Shown here in pieces: positions 9,635 through 18,538 of a stretch of 43,372 nucleotides of DNA; position 1 is the first letter of the stretch; the number at the start of each line of letters is the position of its first letter. A model generated the notes under the pieces. That model searched no databases and had not been told where the DNA came from. It saw only the letters and a list, made by a program, of their open reading frames with translations. Position numbers and translations under genes: made by a program. The DNA comes from Marisediminitalea alba. Lineage in GTDB: Bacteria; Pseudomonadota; Gammaproteobacteria; Enterobacterales; Alteromonadaceae. Where the stretch lies: assembly GCF_002993365.1 (NCBI RefSeq), contig NZ_PVNP01000005.1:1-43372 (forward strand), given 5' to 3'.

Positions 9635-11563
9635 TTGATTCGGTTACTTTTGCTATGTACCTGTCTTATCGCGCAATGTGCAGGAGCAGCCACCACATTA
9701 CACCGGCTTATTTCAGACCACGCCGTGTTACAACGCAATAAGCCTGTTCCGTTAACCGGCACCACAGATTCAAAAGCACCGGTTCAAATCTTGTTTGACG
9801 GCGAACTGCTGGGTGAAACCAGCGCAACCAACGGCAAATGGCGGTTTGAGTTACCAGCACACCCCGCCGGCGGCCCTCATCAGCTTATTATCAAAAGCAA
9901 CGACACCCTGACGGTTAATGACTTGTACTTTGGTGATGTGTGGCTGACCTCCGGGCAGTCAAACATGGAGCTGACCATGGCCCGTGTTGAAGAGGCCTAC
10001 CCGCTTGATGTTGCCGAAGCAGACTTTCCGCTGATCCGCGAATTCACTGTGCCCGATACATACCGTTTCGATGGCCAGAACAGCGATTACAGCGGCGGCC
10101 AGTGGCGCAGTGCCACACAGCAAAACATTCGCCACCTGTCAGCCGTAGCTTACTACTTTGCGCGCCAGATCCACCTTGATCAGAATGTGCCCATAGGTAT
10201 TGTGAATGCGTCATTAGGGGGCTCGCCGATTGAAGCCTGGATGCACAAAGATATTCTTAGCCCCTATCCTGACAAAATTGCTGCCGGTGAACGCTTTGCC
10301 GATCCGGCAGTAGATAAGCAAACCCGTAAAGACGATAAAGCCCGTTCTGATTCGTGGTATGCCAAACTTCATCAATCCGACGAAGGATTGCAGTCAGAGG
10401 TTAAATGGTACGATCCGGAATTAGACGACAGTGCCTGGCAAGCTATCACAATGCCGGGTAACCTGCCGACCAACGGCAAAGAATTTATTGGCGTTTGGTG
10501 GCTCAGAAAAACACTCCACCTGGACGAGGTACCCGCGGAGCCTGTCACACTCCGATTAGGACGCATTGTTGATGCCGACACGGCGTATATTAACGGTCAT
10601 GAAGTTGGCGGCACAGGTTATCAGTACCCTCCACGGCGCTACAATGTTACGCCGGACATGCTTAAGAAAGGCGAAAATGTTATTGCCATTCGCATTACCT
10701 CCGGCGGCGGTTCAACAGGATTTGTACAGGACAAGGCCTACTTTTTAGGCACCGACAACGCGCGCTACCCACTGGCAGGCGAATGGCACTATAAAATTGC
10801 TGCCAAAATGCCCCGTCTGGCTGGCTCCACGTTTATCCGCTGGCAACCCATGGGACTCTACAATGCAATGATAGCGCCAGCGACCCGCTTCCCGCTTACC
10901 GGGGCCCTGTGGTATCAGGGTGAGTCGAACAGCGGCGCGCCCAATGACTACGCAGAGAAGCTAACCGCTATGATTAATCACTGGCGTGGCCAGTGGCAAC
11001 AGCCGGACATGCCTTTCATTATTGTTCAGCTAACCAATTTTATGGCTCGACAGGCACAACCTGTCCAGAGCAACTGGGCAGTTCTGCGAGACCAGCAACG
11101 CCAGGTTGGAACGCTTGATAACACCGCTTCTGTGGTCACCCTTGATGTGGGAGAATGGAACGACATCCATCCGGTCAATAAGGCTACTGTAGGAAAACGG
11201 CTTGCACTGGCTGCCCGCAACATCGCCTACGATCAGGACATTGCTTATCAGGGCCCTGTACCGACTACAGCAGAGCGACAGGACGACAAAGTCATTGTGC
11301 ACTTTAGCCATACCGGCGATGGCCTGACTGAAGCATCACCCTTAACGCAGAGCTTTGCTATTGCTGGCGCTGATAACCAGTACTACTGGGCTGACGTACG
11401 CATTAGCAACGACAAGGTGATTCTATCCAGCGCTAAGGTCAGTCAACCGCTTCACGTTCGTTATGGCTGGGCTGATAACCCCGAACCCGGTTTATTCAGT
11501 AGTACCGGGCTTCCCGCAGCGGCTTTCAGTATGGCCGTCACCAGCGCAACCAATGCTGATTAA
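9635..11563 (+). CDS. SGNH-type sialate/acetylxylan O-acetylesterase, exported
   Basis: The 642-residue product has a signal peptide (MIRLLLLCTCLIAQCAGA) and the fold of the sialate O-acetylesterase family, which in plant-polysaccharide loci usually removes acetyl groups from xylan. Ser of GQSNME lies near residue 109, WYQGESN near 425-431 and the Asp-x-His pair in NDIHPVNK near 512. Residues about 255-355 form an inserted galactose-binding-like beta domain (KWYDPELDDSAWQ ... TAYINGHEVGG), usual for this family. The start is TTG 9635, supported by GGAG seven bases upstream and by the signal peptide. A GH9 gene follows 24 bases downstream. The acetylxylan substrate is inferred from the neighbours. 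Confidence 0.88.
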   Translation: MIRLLLLCTCLIAQCAGAATTLHRLISDHAVLQRNKPVPLTGTTDSKAPVQILFDGELLGETSATNGKWRFELPAHPAGGPHQLIIKSNDTLTVNDLYFGDVWLTSGQSNMELTMARVEEAYPLDVAEADFPLIREFTVPDTYRFDGQNSDYSGGQWRSATQQNIRHLSAVAYYFARQIHLDQNVPIGIVNASLGGSPIEAWMHKDILSPYPDKIAAGERFADPAVDKQTRKDDKARSDSWYAKLHQSDEGLQSEVKWYDPELDDSAWQAITMPGNLPTNGKEFIGVWWLRKTLHLDEVPAEPVTLRLGRIVDADTAYINGHEVGGTGYQYPPRRYNVTPDMLKKGENVIAIRITSGGGSTGFVQDKAYFLGTDNARYPLAGEWHYKIAAKMPRLAGSTFIRWQPMGLYNAMIAPATRFPLTGALWYQGESNSGAPNDYAEKLTAMINHWRGQWQQPDMPFIIVQLTNFMARQAQPVQSNWAVLRDQQRQVGTLDNTASVVTLDVGEWNDIHPVNKATVGKRLALAARNIAYDQDIAYQGPVPTTAERQDDKVIVHFSHTGDGLTEASPLTQSFAIAGADNQYYWADVRISNDKVILSSAKVSQPLHVRYGWADNPEPGLFSSTGLPAAAFSMAVTSATNAD

Positions 11564-11587
11564 TCTTTGTTTCAGGCCGGAGTAAAT

Positions 11588-13309
11588 ATGAGCACTACAC
11601 TACTATCATTCAGCAAGCTGGCGATGTCTTTATCACTGGTTTTCGCCATAGGAGCCTGTTCGGGCGTTAACAGTACAAGCAGCACTGCCAGCTCCGCAAC
11701 CGCCGATAGCGGCTCGCAGCCCGTTGAATTCTATGCCAATCAGGTTGGCTTTTTACCGCAGCAACAAAAGCATATCGTAGTAAGAACTTCGCAAGCTGTT
11801 TCTTTTCGGGTAACCAACACCGCCAGCGGTCAGACAGTTCTGGAAGGAACTACCAGTTCACCGGACTACTGGCCACTTGCAGATCAAACCGTGGCTATAG
11901 CAGACGTGAGCAGTATTACGGCTCCCGGTCTGTACCGGCTGTCTGTAGGCGACAACAGCTACACCACATTCAGTATTTCAGTTCAGCGCGTGAGCGCCCT
12001 GCATGACGCGGCGATTAAAGCGTATTATTACAATCGTGCCGGCATGGCGCTGGACCCGGCCTTTGCCGGCAAATGGCACCGTGAAGCCGGCCACACGGAC
12101 ACCCATGTAATTAACCTCAACGAGCCGAAGATTAGCCTGGCAAGCCCCAAAGGCTGGTACGACGCCGGTGATTACAATAAATACATTGTTAATTCAGGCA
12201 TATCTACTTACACCCTGATGCGGGCATACCTCGACTTCCCGGATTTTTATGTGCAGCGACGCTGGAATATCCCGGAGTCCACCAATAACCAGCCCGATTT
12301 ACTCGATGAAATCAGCTGGAATCTGGACTGGATGCTAACCATGCAGGACACCGACGGCGGCGTTTTTCATAAGCTCACCACGTTAAATTTTGCCCCGGCA
12401 GTAATGCCGGCAGAGGCCACAGAGCAGCGTTATGTAGTGGCCAAGGGAACCGCCGCGTCACTCAATTTTGCAGCGGTGATGGCAACAGCTGCCAGAGTGT
12501 ATCCGCAACAGCAAAGCAATTTTCTGGCAGCAGCGAAAAGAGCCTGGCAGTGGGCATTAGAAAACCCGCAAGTAGCCTATAAGAATGCGCAAAACGTAAA
12601 AACCGGGGAATACGGCGACTCATCTTTTAACGATGAATTTGCCTGGGCCGCCAGTGAGCTTTTTGTTACCACCGGCGAGCAGGACTTTCTCATTGAGGCG
12701 CACCGTTATCTGGGCTCCCCATCCACTCCGGGCTGGTCTGATACTATGGGATTGGCTTATCTGTCATTACTCTCTGAGCAAGGGCAAAACGCCCTTCCAG
12801 CCAAGCGCTACCAGGAGTTAAAGACGCGCTTTCTGGACTACGCCGACGCACTGGTAAAAACCAGTCAGGCATCACCATTCAGAACAGCCATGACTGCCAA
12901 CGATTTTGTGTGGGGTAGTAACGGCGTTGCCATGAACCACGCTATGGTTTTAGCCAGCGCTTACCGGATGAGCAATAACCCCGACTACCGTCATACCTTC
13001 ACCGGCCTGGTGGACTATGTACTGGGGAAAAATCCGGTGGACTACAGCTACGTCACCGGGTTTGGTGAAACATCGCCACGTTTTATCCACCATCGCCAAT
13101 CCCATGCCGACGGTATTGCCGAGCCGGTACCGGGCTTTTTAGTGGGCGGCGCCCAGAACGGCCAACAGGATAACTGCCAGTACAGTGCCTCGTTGCCGGC
13201 CACTTCATACAAAGACAACTGGTGTAGCTACTCTACTAATGAAGTAACTATCAACTGGAATGCCCCATTGGTGTATTCGCTGGCAGCAATGCTCACCCTT
13301 ACAGAATAA
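11588..13309 (+). CDS. GH9 glycoside hydrolase lipoprotein
   Basis: The 573-residue product has a lipoprotein signal (LVFAIGAC) and a Ser/Thr/Ala-rich linker of about 25 residues. An N-terminal immunoglobulin-like domain typical of GH9 (EFYANQVGFLPQQQKHIVVR) spans about residues 45-135. The (alpha/alpha)6 catalytic domain carries GWYDAGDYNKY with Asp192 and Asp195 (base pair) and catalytic acid Glu552 in NEVTINWN. KNPVDYSYVTG and PRFIHHR blocks are also present. GH9 members are mostly beta-1,4-endoglucanases, but related enzymes act on gluco- or xylo-oligosaccharides. In this locus a role on mixed hemicellulose or cellodextrins is likely; specificity is not readable. ATG 11588 has GGAG six bases upstream. 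Confidence 0.88.
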   Translation: MSTTLLSFSKLAMSLSLVFAIGACSGVNSTSSTASSATADSGSQPVEFYANQVGFLPQQQKHIVVRTSQAVSFRVTNTASGQTVLEGTTSSPDYWPLADQTVAIADVSSITAPGLYRLSVGDNSYTTFSISVQRVSALHDAAIKAYYYNRAGMALDPAFAGKWHREAGHTDTHVINLNEPKISLASPKGWYDAGDYNKYIVNSGISTYTLMRAYLDFPDFYVQRRWNIPESTNNQPDLLDEISWNLDWMLTMQDTDGGVFHKLTTLNFAPAVMPAEATEQRYVVAKGTAASLNFAAVMATAARVYPQQQSNFLAAAKRAWQWALENPQVAYKNAQNVKTGEYGDSSFNDEFAWAASELFVTTGEQDFLIEAHRYLGSPSTPGWSDTMGLAYLSLLSEQGQNALPAKRYQELKTRFLDYADALVKTSQASPFRTAMTANDFVWGSNGVAMNHAMVLASAYRMSNNPDYRHTFTGLVDYVLGKNPVDYSYVTGFGETSPRFIHHRQSHADGIAEPVPGFLVGGAQNGQQDNCQYSASLPATSYKDNWCSYSTNEVTINWNAPLVYSLAAMLTLTE

Positions 13310-13313
13310 GTAT

Positions 13314-13354
13314 GCGGGGGGGATAACAAATGTTAACTATTTGTTACCCCCCGC
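13314..13354 (+). other. Long hairpin without T-tract after GH9
   Basis: A 16-base arm ATTTGTTACCCCCCGC (13339-13354) pairs almost perfectly with 13314-13331, leaving a 7-base loop and one bulge. No T-tract follows, so it is not a classical intrinsic terminator. It starts four bases after the GH9 stop and could protect the mRNA 3' end. The remaining 277 bases before the receptor gene are AT-rich and hold no gene. Confidence 0.6.
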
Positions 13355-13452
13355 GCTTCCGCCACACTTGTATTATAATAATTCAAATAAACCAATAAAT
13401 CCCACAAAATCAGACTATTAGCCATTACCCTTACAACTTTTTGTTAATTCTA

Positions 13453-13473
13453 TGTTGCGATATATGATTTCCA
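13453..13473. promoter_or_regulatory. Candidate regulator site before the TonB receptor gene
   Basis: GTTGCGATATATGATTTCC at 13454-13472 matches the left arm and centre of the xylB palindrome (TTGCGATTTAGTGATTTC) with one missing base and one substitution. It lies about 160 bases upstream of the receptor start. If real, it would place the outer-membrane transporter under the same regulator as xylBA. Inference only. Confidence 0.35.
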
Positions 13474-13631
13474 GCTTGTGATATTTTAACATCCCATTGA
13501 TAGTTATTCCGGCTTCAACGAGTATGTTCCCACCATAGTTGGCTTTCAAAATAGCGGTTACCAGCCGGTCAGCTTCAAAGCCAAGTAAATGGATAACAAT
13601 AACTCCATACTATTCCAGCGGAGAAGTACAC

Positions 13632-16600
13632 ATGGCTAGGATTCGGGCACACAGAAATAACCGATACGCTACAACCTTTAATAAATCCCTCGTTGCACTA
13701 ACGATCCTTTCTGCCCTGCATGGCGCGAATGCCCAGGAGCAGGATGATCAGGAAAAAGCGGCATCGAACGAAGAAGAAGTCGTAGAAAAAATTGAAGTTA
13801 AGGGGATCCGCGGCAATCTCCTTAATGCACAGAACCTCAAACGTTATTCCGATACGGTAGTGGATGCCATTACCGCCGATGACATCGGTACACTGCCAGA
13901 CCGCAGTGTTCTTGAAGCCATTCAGCGATTACCCGGTGTATCCATTGAACGCTTTGCAGGCCCCGACGACCCAGACCACTTTAGCGTTGAAGGCAGTGGC
14001 GCCATTATTCGTGGCATGACCCAGACACGAAGTGAATTTAACGGGCGTGACTCTTTCACGGCTAATAGTGGTCGGGGCCTTTCTTTTCAGGATGTATCGC
14101 CTGAGTTGATGGGCGGTGTGGATATTTACAAAAACCAGACCGCCGACATGATTGAAGGCGGGATTGGCGGTACCGTCAGCTTGCGCACCCGCAAGCCCTT
14201 TGATTCAGAAGGTCGGGTAATTGCCTTTGGCGGTGATTACTCATACGGCGATGTGGCCGAAAAAGGCAGTCCCACATTTTCGGGGCTTTACAGCGATCGT
14301 ATCGATCTTGCTGAAAAAGGCGAGATTGGTTTCCTGGTTAACTACGCTAACTCACAGCTCTACGGTGAGTCACATGGTATTCAGTCTGATGCTTACGTGC
14401 AGACTTACGCCCGCGATATAGCGGGGGCGGAAGCCTTTACCGGCGCAGACAACAACGGCACGGTGTGGATCCCTAACGCGTCTAATCTGCTTAAAAAGTT
14501 TGACGATCGTAAACGAGAAGGTTTTGCCAGTACCCTGCAATGGGAAAACGAAGATGAAACCCTGCTGGCAACCATGCAGTACATTCGCTCGGATGCGTCA
14601 TTGTCGTGGCATGAGCAGGCGGTTAAATATCAGGGCGGTTACTACAATCTGGATAATCGCCGCACCCGGGCGCTGGAAGGCACCGAGTTTGAGTTCGATG
14701 ACGATGGCCTGTTTGGCTCTGGTACCATGGTACAGGGCGCTGACGGCTGGCGCGCCGCCGATGGGAACAATGATCGTGTAATCCGCTCATGGGAGAGTGG
14801 CGGTCGCCCGCAATTTGGCTATCCCTACCAGTTTGATTCGCGTGTAAAACAAACCGATACCCTGGTTGAGGATCTGTCGTTTAACCTTGAGTGGATGGCT
14901 ACTGATGCACTGGAGCTGGAAGCTGATGTACAGTACATCAAAGCAAAAACCCGCGACGACGATGTGGTGGTTCATACTGCCGCATTTGCCGGTCAGACTT
15001 ATGACGTAACCGGCAGCACACCCACCATGACCCTCATCGAACCCTATTTTGGTTACCGGGATGCAAACCCCGACGTTTATGCCGAAGGGAATTATCCGGG
15101 CTTTACCGGCGACCCGGCCGGCGACAGCAACTACTTCCAGGACCCCACGTCTTATTTCCTGCGTAGTGCCATGGACCACTGGGAACGTTCCGAGGGTGAT
15201 TCTTTTGCGACCAGACTGGATGCTACGTATCACCTCGACAGTGACGGTATTTTCACTTCAGTACAATCAGGTGTGCGCTACGCAAAGCGGGAACAGACCG
15301 TACGCTCTACCAGCTACAACTGGGGAGCATTAGGTCCAGAGTTCAGCAGTGCCGCACCAGCCGGCTGGCTCGACACCATTCCAGTCGATGCCAGTAATTT
15401 TGAACTGGTCGACTGGTCTGATTTTCATGGGGGGGGCATCGCCGATATCCCGGGCAATCAAACCATTCATGCTACCGAAGCCTATGTGCGGTCGATTATC
15501 GCTGGCGCTCGTCCCTATATGACGGGCGGAGGCACATGGGAGCCCTACCCGGACCGTCCCGGTGTCGATGATAAGTACGGTATCTTTACCCCCGGCGAGG
15601 TCAATCTGACCACCGAGGAGAATAAAGCAATTTACCTGCGGGTAAACTTTGAAGGCACAGGCGATCTGCGCTATAGCGGTAACATTGGCTTGCGCTATGT
15701 ACAACTCGACCGTCAGGCCGATGGTGCAGTGACCTTTCCGGATTTAGTGCCGGACTTCATGCCACCTGAGGCTTTACAGGGTGCTCCGCTAACCGCTGAA
15801 ATTGTTACCAACTGGCTCAATGAACAGATTAATGCAGGCAATTATGCCGACCTTGAGGAAGCTCTCGAGGCCGAAGAAAACCGCTGGATTGGCGATCAAC
15901 GCAACTACCTGTCTAATGCCGAGCGTAATTTTGGTAATGATGCTGAAGAACGCCTGTCTGCCGAAACCGACTTTGATATGCTGCTACCCAGCTTTAACCT
16001 GAAAATCGAAGTCGACGATGATCTCATTACCCGCTTCGCGTTCTCAAAAGCCGTTGCGCTACCTGATATGTCGGATATCCGTAACCGTGCCACGCTGGGT
16101 ACTGAGTCTATCCAGGCTATCCGTCCAATCAGTAATCCTGATCCGGAGAATCCACCAGAGCCAGGTGAGAATCTGATCCAGTCGGCCTATGTGCCAGCCT
16201 GGACCGGCTCTGGCGGTAACCCGTTCTTAAAACCGATGGAATCTACCCAGTACGATCTTGCACTGGAATGGTATTTTGCTGAGGTTGGTCAGTTGAGTGT
16301 GACCTATTTCCATAAAGACCTGAAAAACTACTTCATTCAGGGCGCAGCGGTGCAGGAGTACACCAACCCCACCACCGGTCAGGTGCAGTCGGCGCTTGTC
16401 AACTCCACCACCAATGGCGGTAAAGGCAAAATGGACGGCGTTGAAATTGCCTATCAACAATTCTACGACATGCTTCCGGCGCCATGGGATGGGCTGGGTG
16501 TGCAGGCTACCTACACTTATATCAATGCGTCCGGCGTGCCCAATAACGAAGTAGATGTAGAAGATGAAAGCTGGTTAGGCGATGATTTTACCGACACTGG

Positions 16601-16964
16601 TATTCGCGTAAATCTGGATAATGTGCCGCTACAAGGTCAGTCAAAACATACTGCCAATATTGTGGCCATGTATGAGAAGAATGGCTGGAGTGCACGACTG
16701 GCGTATAACTGGCGTTCACGTTACCTGCTTACTACCCGTGACGTCATCTCCAAGGCACCGCTGTTTTATAACGATATTGGTCAGTTAGACGGCTCCATAT
16801 TCTACAACTGGAACGAGAATGTTACGGTGGGTATTCAAGGCACCAACCTGACCAATTCGCAGTCTGAAACCATTATGGTATTAAATAACGAAGGACAGGA
16901 AGCAGGCCGCTCGTGGTTTAAATCAGACCGCCGTCTGGCATTTGTAATTAGAGCAAACTTTTAA
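13632..16964 (+). CDS. TonB-dependent outer-membrane receptor (carbohydrate type)
   Basis: The 1110-residue product is a TonB-dependent receptor of the large Xanthomonas/Caulobacter type known for oligosaccharide uptake. After a signal peptide (cleavage near GANA-QEQ), the plug domain begins with EVKGIRGNLLNAQNLKR and shows AITADDIGTLPDRSVLEAIQRLPGVSIERF-like wording of the family, then GGVDIYKNQTADMIEGGIGGTVSL. About 20 barrel strands follow, ending in the aromatic C-terminus FVIRANF needed for barrel assembly. ATG 13632 is chosen because GGAGAAG lies seven bases upstream and the signal peptide starts there; no other in-frame ATG fits. It heads a cluster with the halogenase-like and DUF6445 genes, separated from the first by a terminator. 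Xylo-oligosaccharide import is inferred from the surrounding enzymes. Confidence 0.93.
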   Translation: MARIRAHRNNRYATTFNKSLVALTILSALHGANAQEQDDQEKAASNEEEVVEKIEVKGIRGNLLNAQNLKRYSDTVVDAITADDIGTLPDRSVLEAIQRLPGVSIERFAGPDDPDHFSVEGSGAIIRGMTQTRSEFNGRDSFTANSGRGLSFQDVSPELMGGVDIYKNQTADMIEGGIGGTVSLRTRKPFDSEGRVIAFGGDYSYGDVAEKGSPTFSGLYSDRIDLAEKGEIGFLVNYANSQLYGESHGIQSDAYVQTYARDIAGAEAFTGADNNGTVWIPNASNLLKKFDDRKREGFASTLQWENEDETLLATMQYIRSDASLSWHEQAVKYQGGYYNLDNRRTRALEGTEFEFDDDGLFGSGTMVQGADGWRAADGNNDRVIRSWESGGRPQFGYPYQFDSRVKQTDTLVEDLSFNLEWMATDALELEADVQYIKAKTRDDDVVVHTAAFAGQTYDVTGSTPTMTLIEPYFGYRDANPDVYAEGNYPGFTGDPAGDSNYFQDPTSYFLRSAMDHWERSEGDSFATRLDATYHLDSDGIFTSVQSGVRYAKREQTVRSTSYNWGALGPEFSSAAPAGWLDTIPVDASNFELVDWSDFHGGGIADIPGNQTIHATEAYVRSIIAGARPYMTGGGTWEPYPDRPGVDDKYGIFTPGEVNLTTEENKAIYLRVNFEGTGDLRYSGNIGLRYVQLDRQADGAVTFPDLVPDFMPPEALQGAPLTAEIVTNWLNEQINAGNYADLEEALEAEENRWIGDQRNYLSNAERNFGNDAEERLSAETDFDMLLPSFNLKIEVDDDLITRFAFSKAVALPDMSDIRNRATLGTESIQAIRPISNPDPENPPEPGENLIQSAYVPAWTGSGGNPFLKPMESTQYDLALEWYFAEVGQLSVTYFHKDLKNYFIQGAAVQEYTNPTTGQVQSALVNSTTNGGKGKMDGVEIAYQQFYDMLPAPWDGLGVQATYTYINASGVPNNEVDVEDESWLGDDFTDTGIRVNLDNVPLQGQSKHTANIVAMYEKNGWSARLAYNWRSRYLLTTRDVISKAPLFYNDIGQLDGSIFYNWNENVTVGIQGTNLTNSQSETIMVLNNEGQEAGRSWFKSDRRLAFVIRANF

Positions 16965-16986
16965 TCATACGTGCACGGCGTAATGG

Positions 16987-17017
16987 ATCAGGCCCTGGCT
17001 AAGGGCCTGATTTTTTT
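16987..17017 (+). terminator. Intrinsic terminator after the TonB receptor gene
   Basis: The perfect 10-base stem ATCAGGCCCT / AGGGCCTGAT with a 5-base loop is followed by seven Ts (17011-17017). It sits 23 bases after the receptor stop and 16 before the halogenase-like gene, so the downstream pair would be expressed at a lower level by read-through. Confidence 0.88.
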
Positions 17018-17032
17018 GTTTCAGGGGTAAAC

Positions 17033-18538
17033 ATGCAAACACAATTAAAAAAAATCATCATTCTGGGTGGCGGTTCCGCTGGCTGGATGACGGCTGCCGC
17101 ACTAGGCAAAATTTTAAGTAAACACCCCTGTGACATTCAGGTCATTGAGTCAGAAGAAATTGGTACCGTGGGGGTTGGCGAAGCGACTATCCCGCAAATC
17201 CAGTTGTTCAACGACTTAATCGGGCTGGATGAAGATACCTTTTTAAAACGCACCCAGGGCACTTTTAAACTGGGGATCCAATTTCAGAACTGGCGCAAGC
17301 CAGGCCATAGCTACTACCACGCGTTTGGTGAGGTGGGCAAAAATATGGAAGGTGTGCACTTTTATCAGTACTGGCTCAAAATGCGCCAGCAAGGTAAAGC
17401 CGCGCCACTGGATGAATACACGCTATCGTCGTTGGCCTGCAACGAAAAGCGTTATATGCGCCCCTTTGAAGCGGGCAACTCGCCGCTTTCAAACATCGCC
17501 TATGCGTTTCATTTCGATGCCGGCCTGTATGCTAAATTTCTGCGAGAGGTGGCCGAAAGCCATGGCGTGCAGCGTACGGAAGGTAAAGTCACTGAAGTCC
17601 GTCAGCACCCGGACGGCTCTATACAGTCACTGATTCTGGAAAACGGTAACGAACATGATGCCGACTTCTTTATCGACTGCTCCGGCTTTCGCGCTCTGCT
17701 AATCGAACAAACCCTGAAAACCGGTTATGAAGACTGGCGTCATTGGCTACCCTGCGATCGCGCCGTCACAGCGCCATCATCGCTCACCGAAACGCCCTGG
17801 CCATTTACCCGGGCTGCCGCTCAGCAAGCCGGTTGGCAGTGGCGTATTCCGTTGCAACACAGAGTAGGTAACGGCCACGTTTATTGCAGTGAATTTATGA
17901 CCGACGAGGAAGCAGAAAACACCCTGCGATTAAACATCGAGGGCGACCTGCTGGCCGACCCGCGACAAATTCGATTTGTCACCGGTAAACGAAATAAGTT
18001 CTGGCACAAGAACTGTCTGGCAGTAGGCTTATCCGGCGGCTTTATGGAGCCACTGGAGTCCACCAGCCTGCATCTGGTGCAGGTAGCGATTTCCAAATTC
18101 TTTAGCTACTTTCCGTTTCAGCAACCGTGCCAGAGTGATATTGACCAGTACAACGCAGAGATGGACTTTGAATTTACCCGTATCCGCGATTTTCTGATCC
18201 TGCACTATCATGTTACCGAGCGAGAGGACACAGAGTTCTGGCGTTACTGTAAACATATGCCTATCCCCGACACCTTGCAGGAAAAAATCGACCACTTTAA
18301 GGCTAACGGCCGCATCAGCCGTTTTAATAACGAGTTGTTTAATGATCTGAGCTGGTTTGAGGTGATGTACGGCCAGGGCCTGCGCCCCGAGGGATATCAC
18401 GCGCTGGCCGACATTTTTCCGGAGGAGGAATTGGCCCGTCGCCTGGAAGGGATCCAAAGGGTGGTGAGAAAATCCGTGGATTACATGCCCGGCCACGCCG
18501 AGTTTATTGCTAAAACCTGTGCCGCAAACCGTGACTAA
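17033..18538 (+). CDS. Flavin-dependent tryptophan-halogenase-like protein
   Basis: The 501-residue product is a full-length member of the tryptophan halogenase family (PrnA-like), cytoplasmic by lack of a signal. Residues 10-18 give the FAD-binding GGGSAGWM; GVGEATIP follows near 50. The catalytic Lys is present as Lys79 in GTFKLGIQF, the WxWxIP halogenase signature is present at 268-273 (WQWRIP), and the Glu-Ser pair corresponding to PrnA Glu346-Ser347 is Glu342-Ser343 in EPLESTSLH. So nothing needed for FAD-dependent halogenation is visibly lost. Members of this group are often next to TonB receptors in Alteromonadales and Caulobacter relatives, with no established substrate there. Ribosome binding site AGGGG precedes ATG 17033. 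It overlaps the DUF6445 gene. Free tryptophan as substrate is not supported. Confidence 0.88.
   Translation: MQTQLKKIIILGGGSAGWMTAAALGKILSKHPCDIQVIESEEIGTVGVGEATIPQIQLFNDLIGLDEDTFLKRTQGTFKLGIQFQNWRKPGHSYYHAFGEVGKNMEGVHFYQYWLKMRQQGKAAPLDEYTLSSLACNEKRYMRPFEAGNSPLSNIAYAFHFDAGLYAKFLREVAESHGVQRTEGKVTEVRQHPDGSIQSLILENGNEHDADFFIDCSGFRALLIEQTLKTGYEDWRHWLPCDRAVTAPSSLTETPWPFTRAAAQQAGWQWRIPLQHRVGNGHVYCSEFMTDEEAENTLRLNIEGDLLADPRQIRFVTGKRNKFWHKNCLAVGLSGGFMEPLESTSLHLVQVAISKFFSYFPFQQPCQSDIDQYNAEMDFEFTRIRDFLILHYHVTEREDTEFWRYCKHMPIPDTLQEKIDHFKANGRISRFNNELFNDLSWFEVMYGQGLRPEGYHALADIFPEEELARRLEGIQRVVRKSVDYMPGHAEFIAKTCAANRD

Noticed and set aside
14787..15704. Long open frames antisense to the TonB receptor gene (124-148 codons)
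   Set aside because: They lie wholly inside a clear receptor gene, have no recognisable domain or ribosome binding site, and are explained by codon-composition shadowing.
13632..16964. Bacteroidetes-like SusC/SusD uptake system
   Set aside because: No SusD-like lipoprotein is present, and the receptor has the plug wording of proteobacterial receptors.
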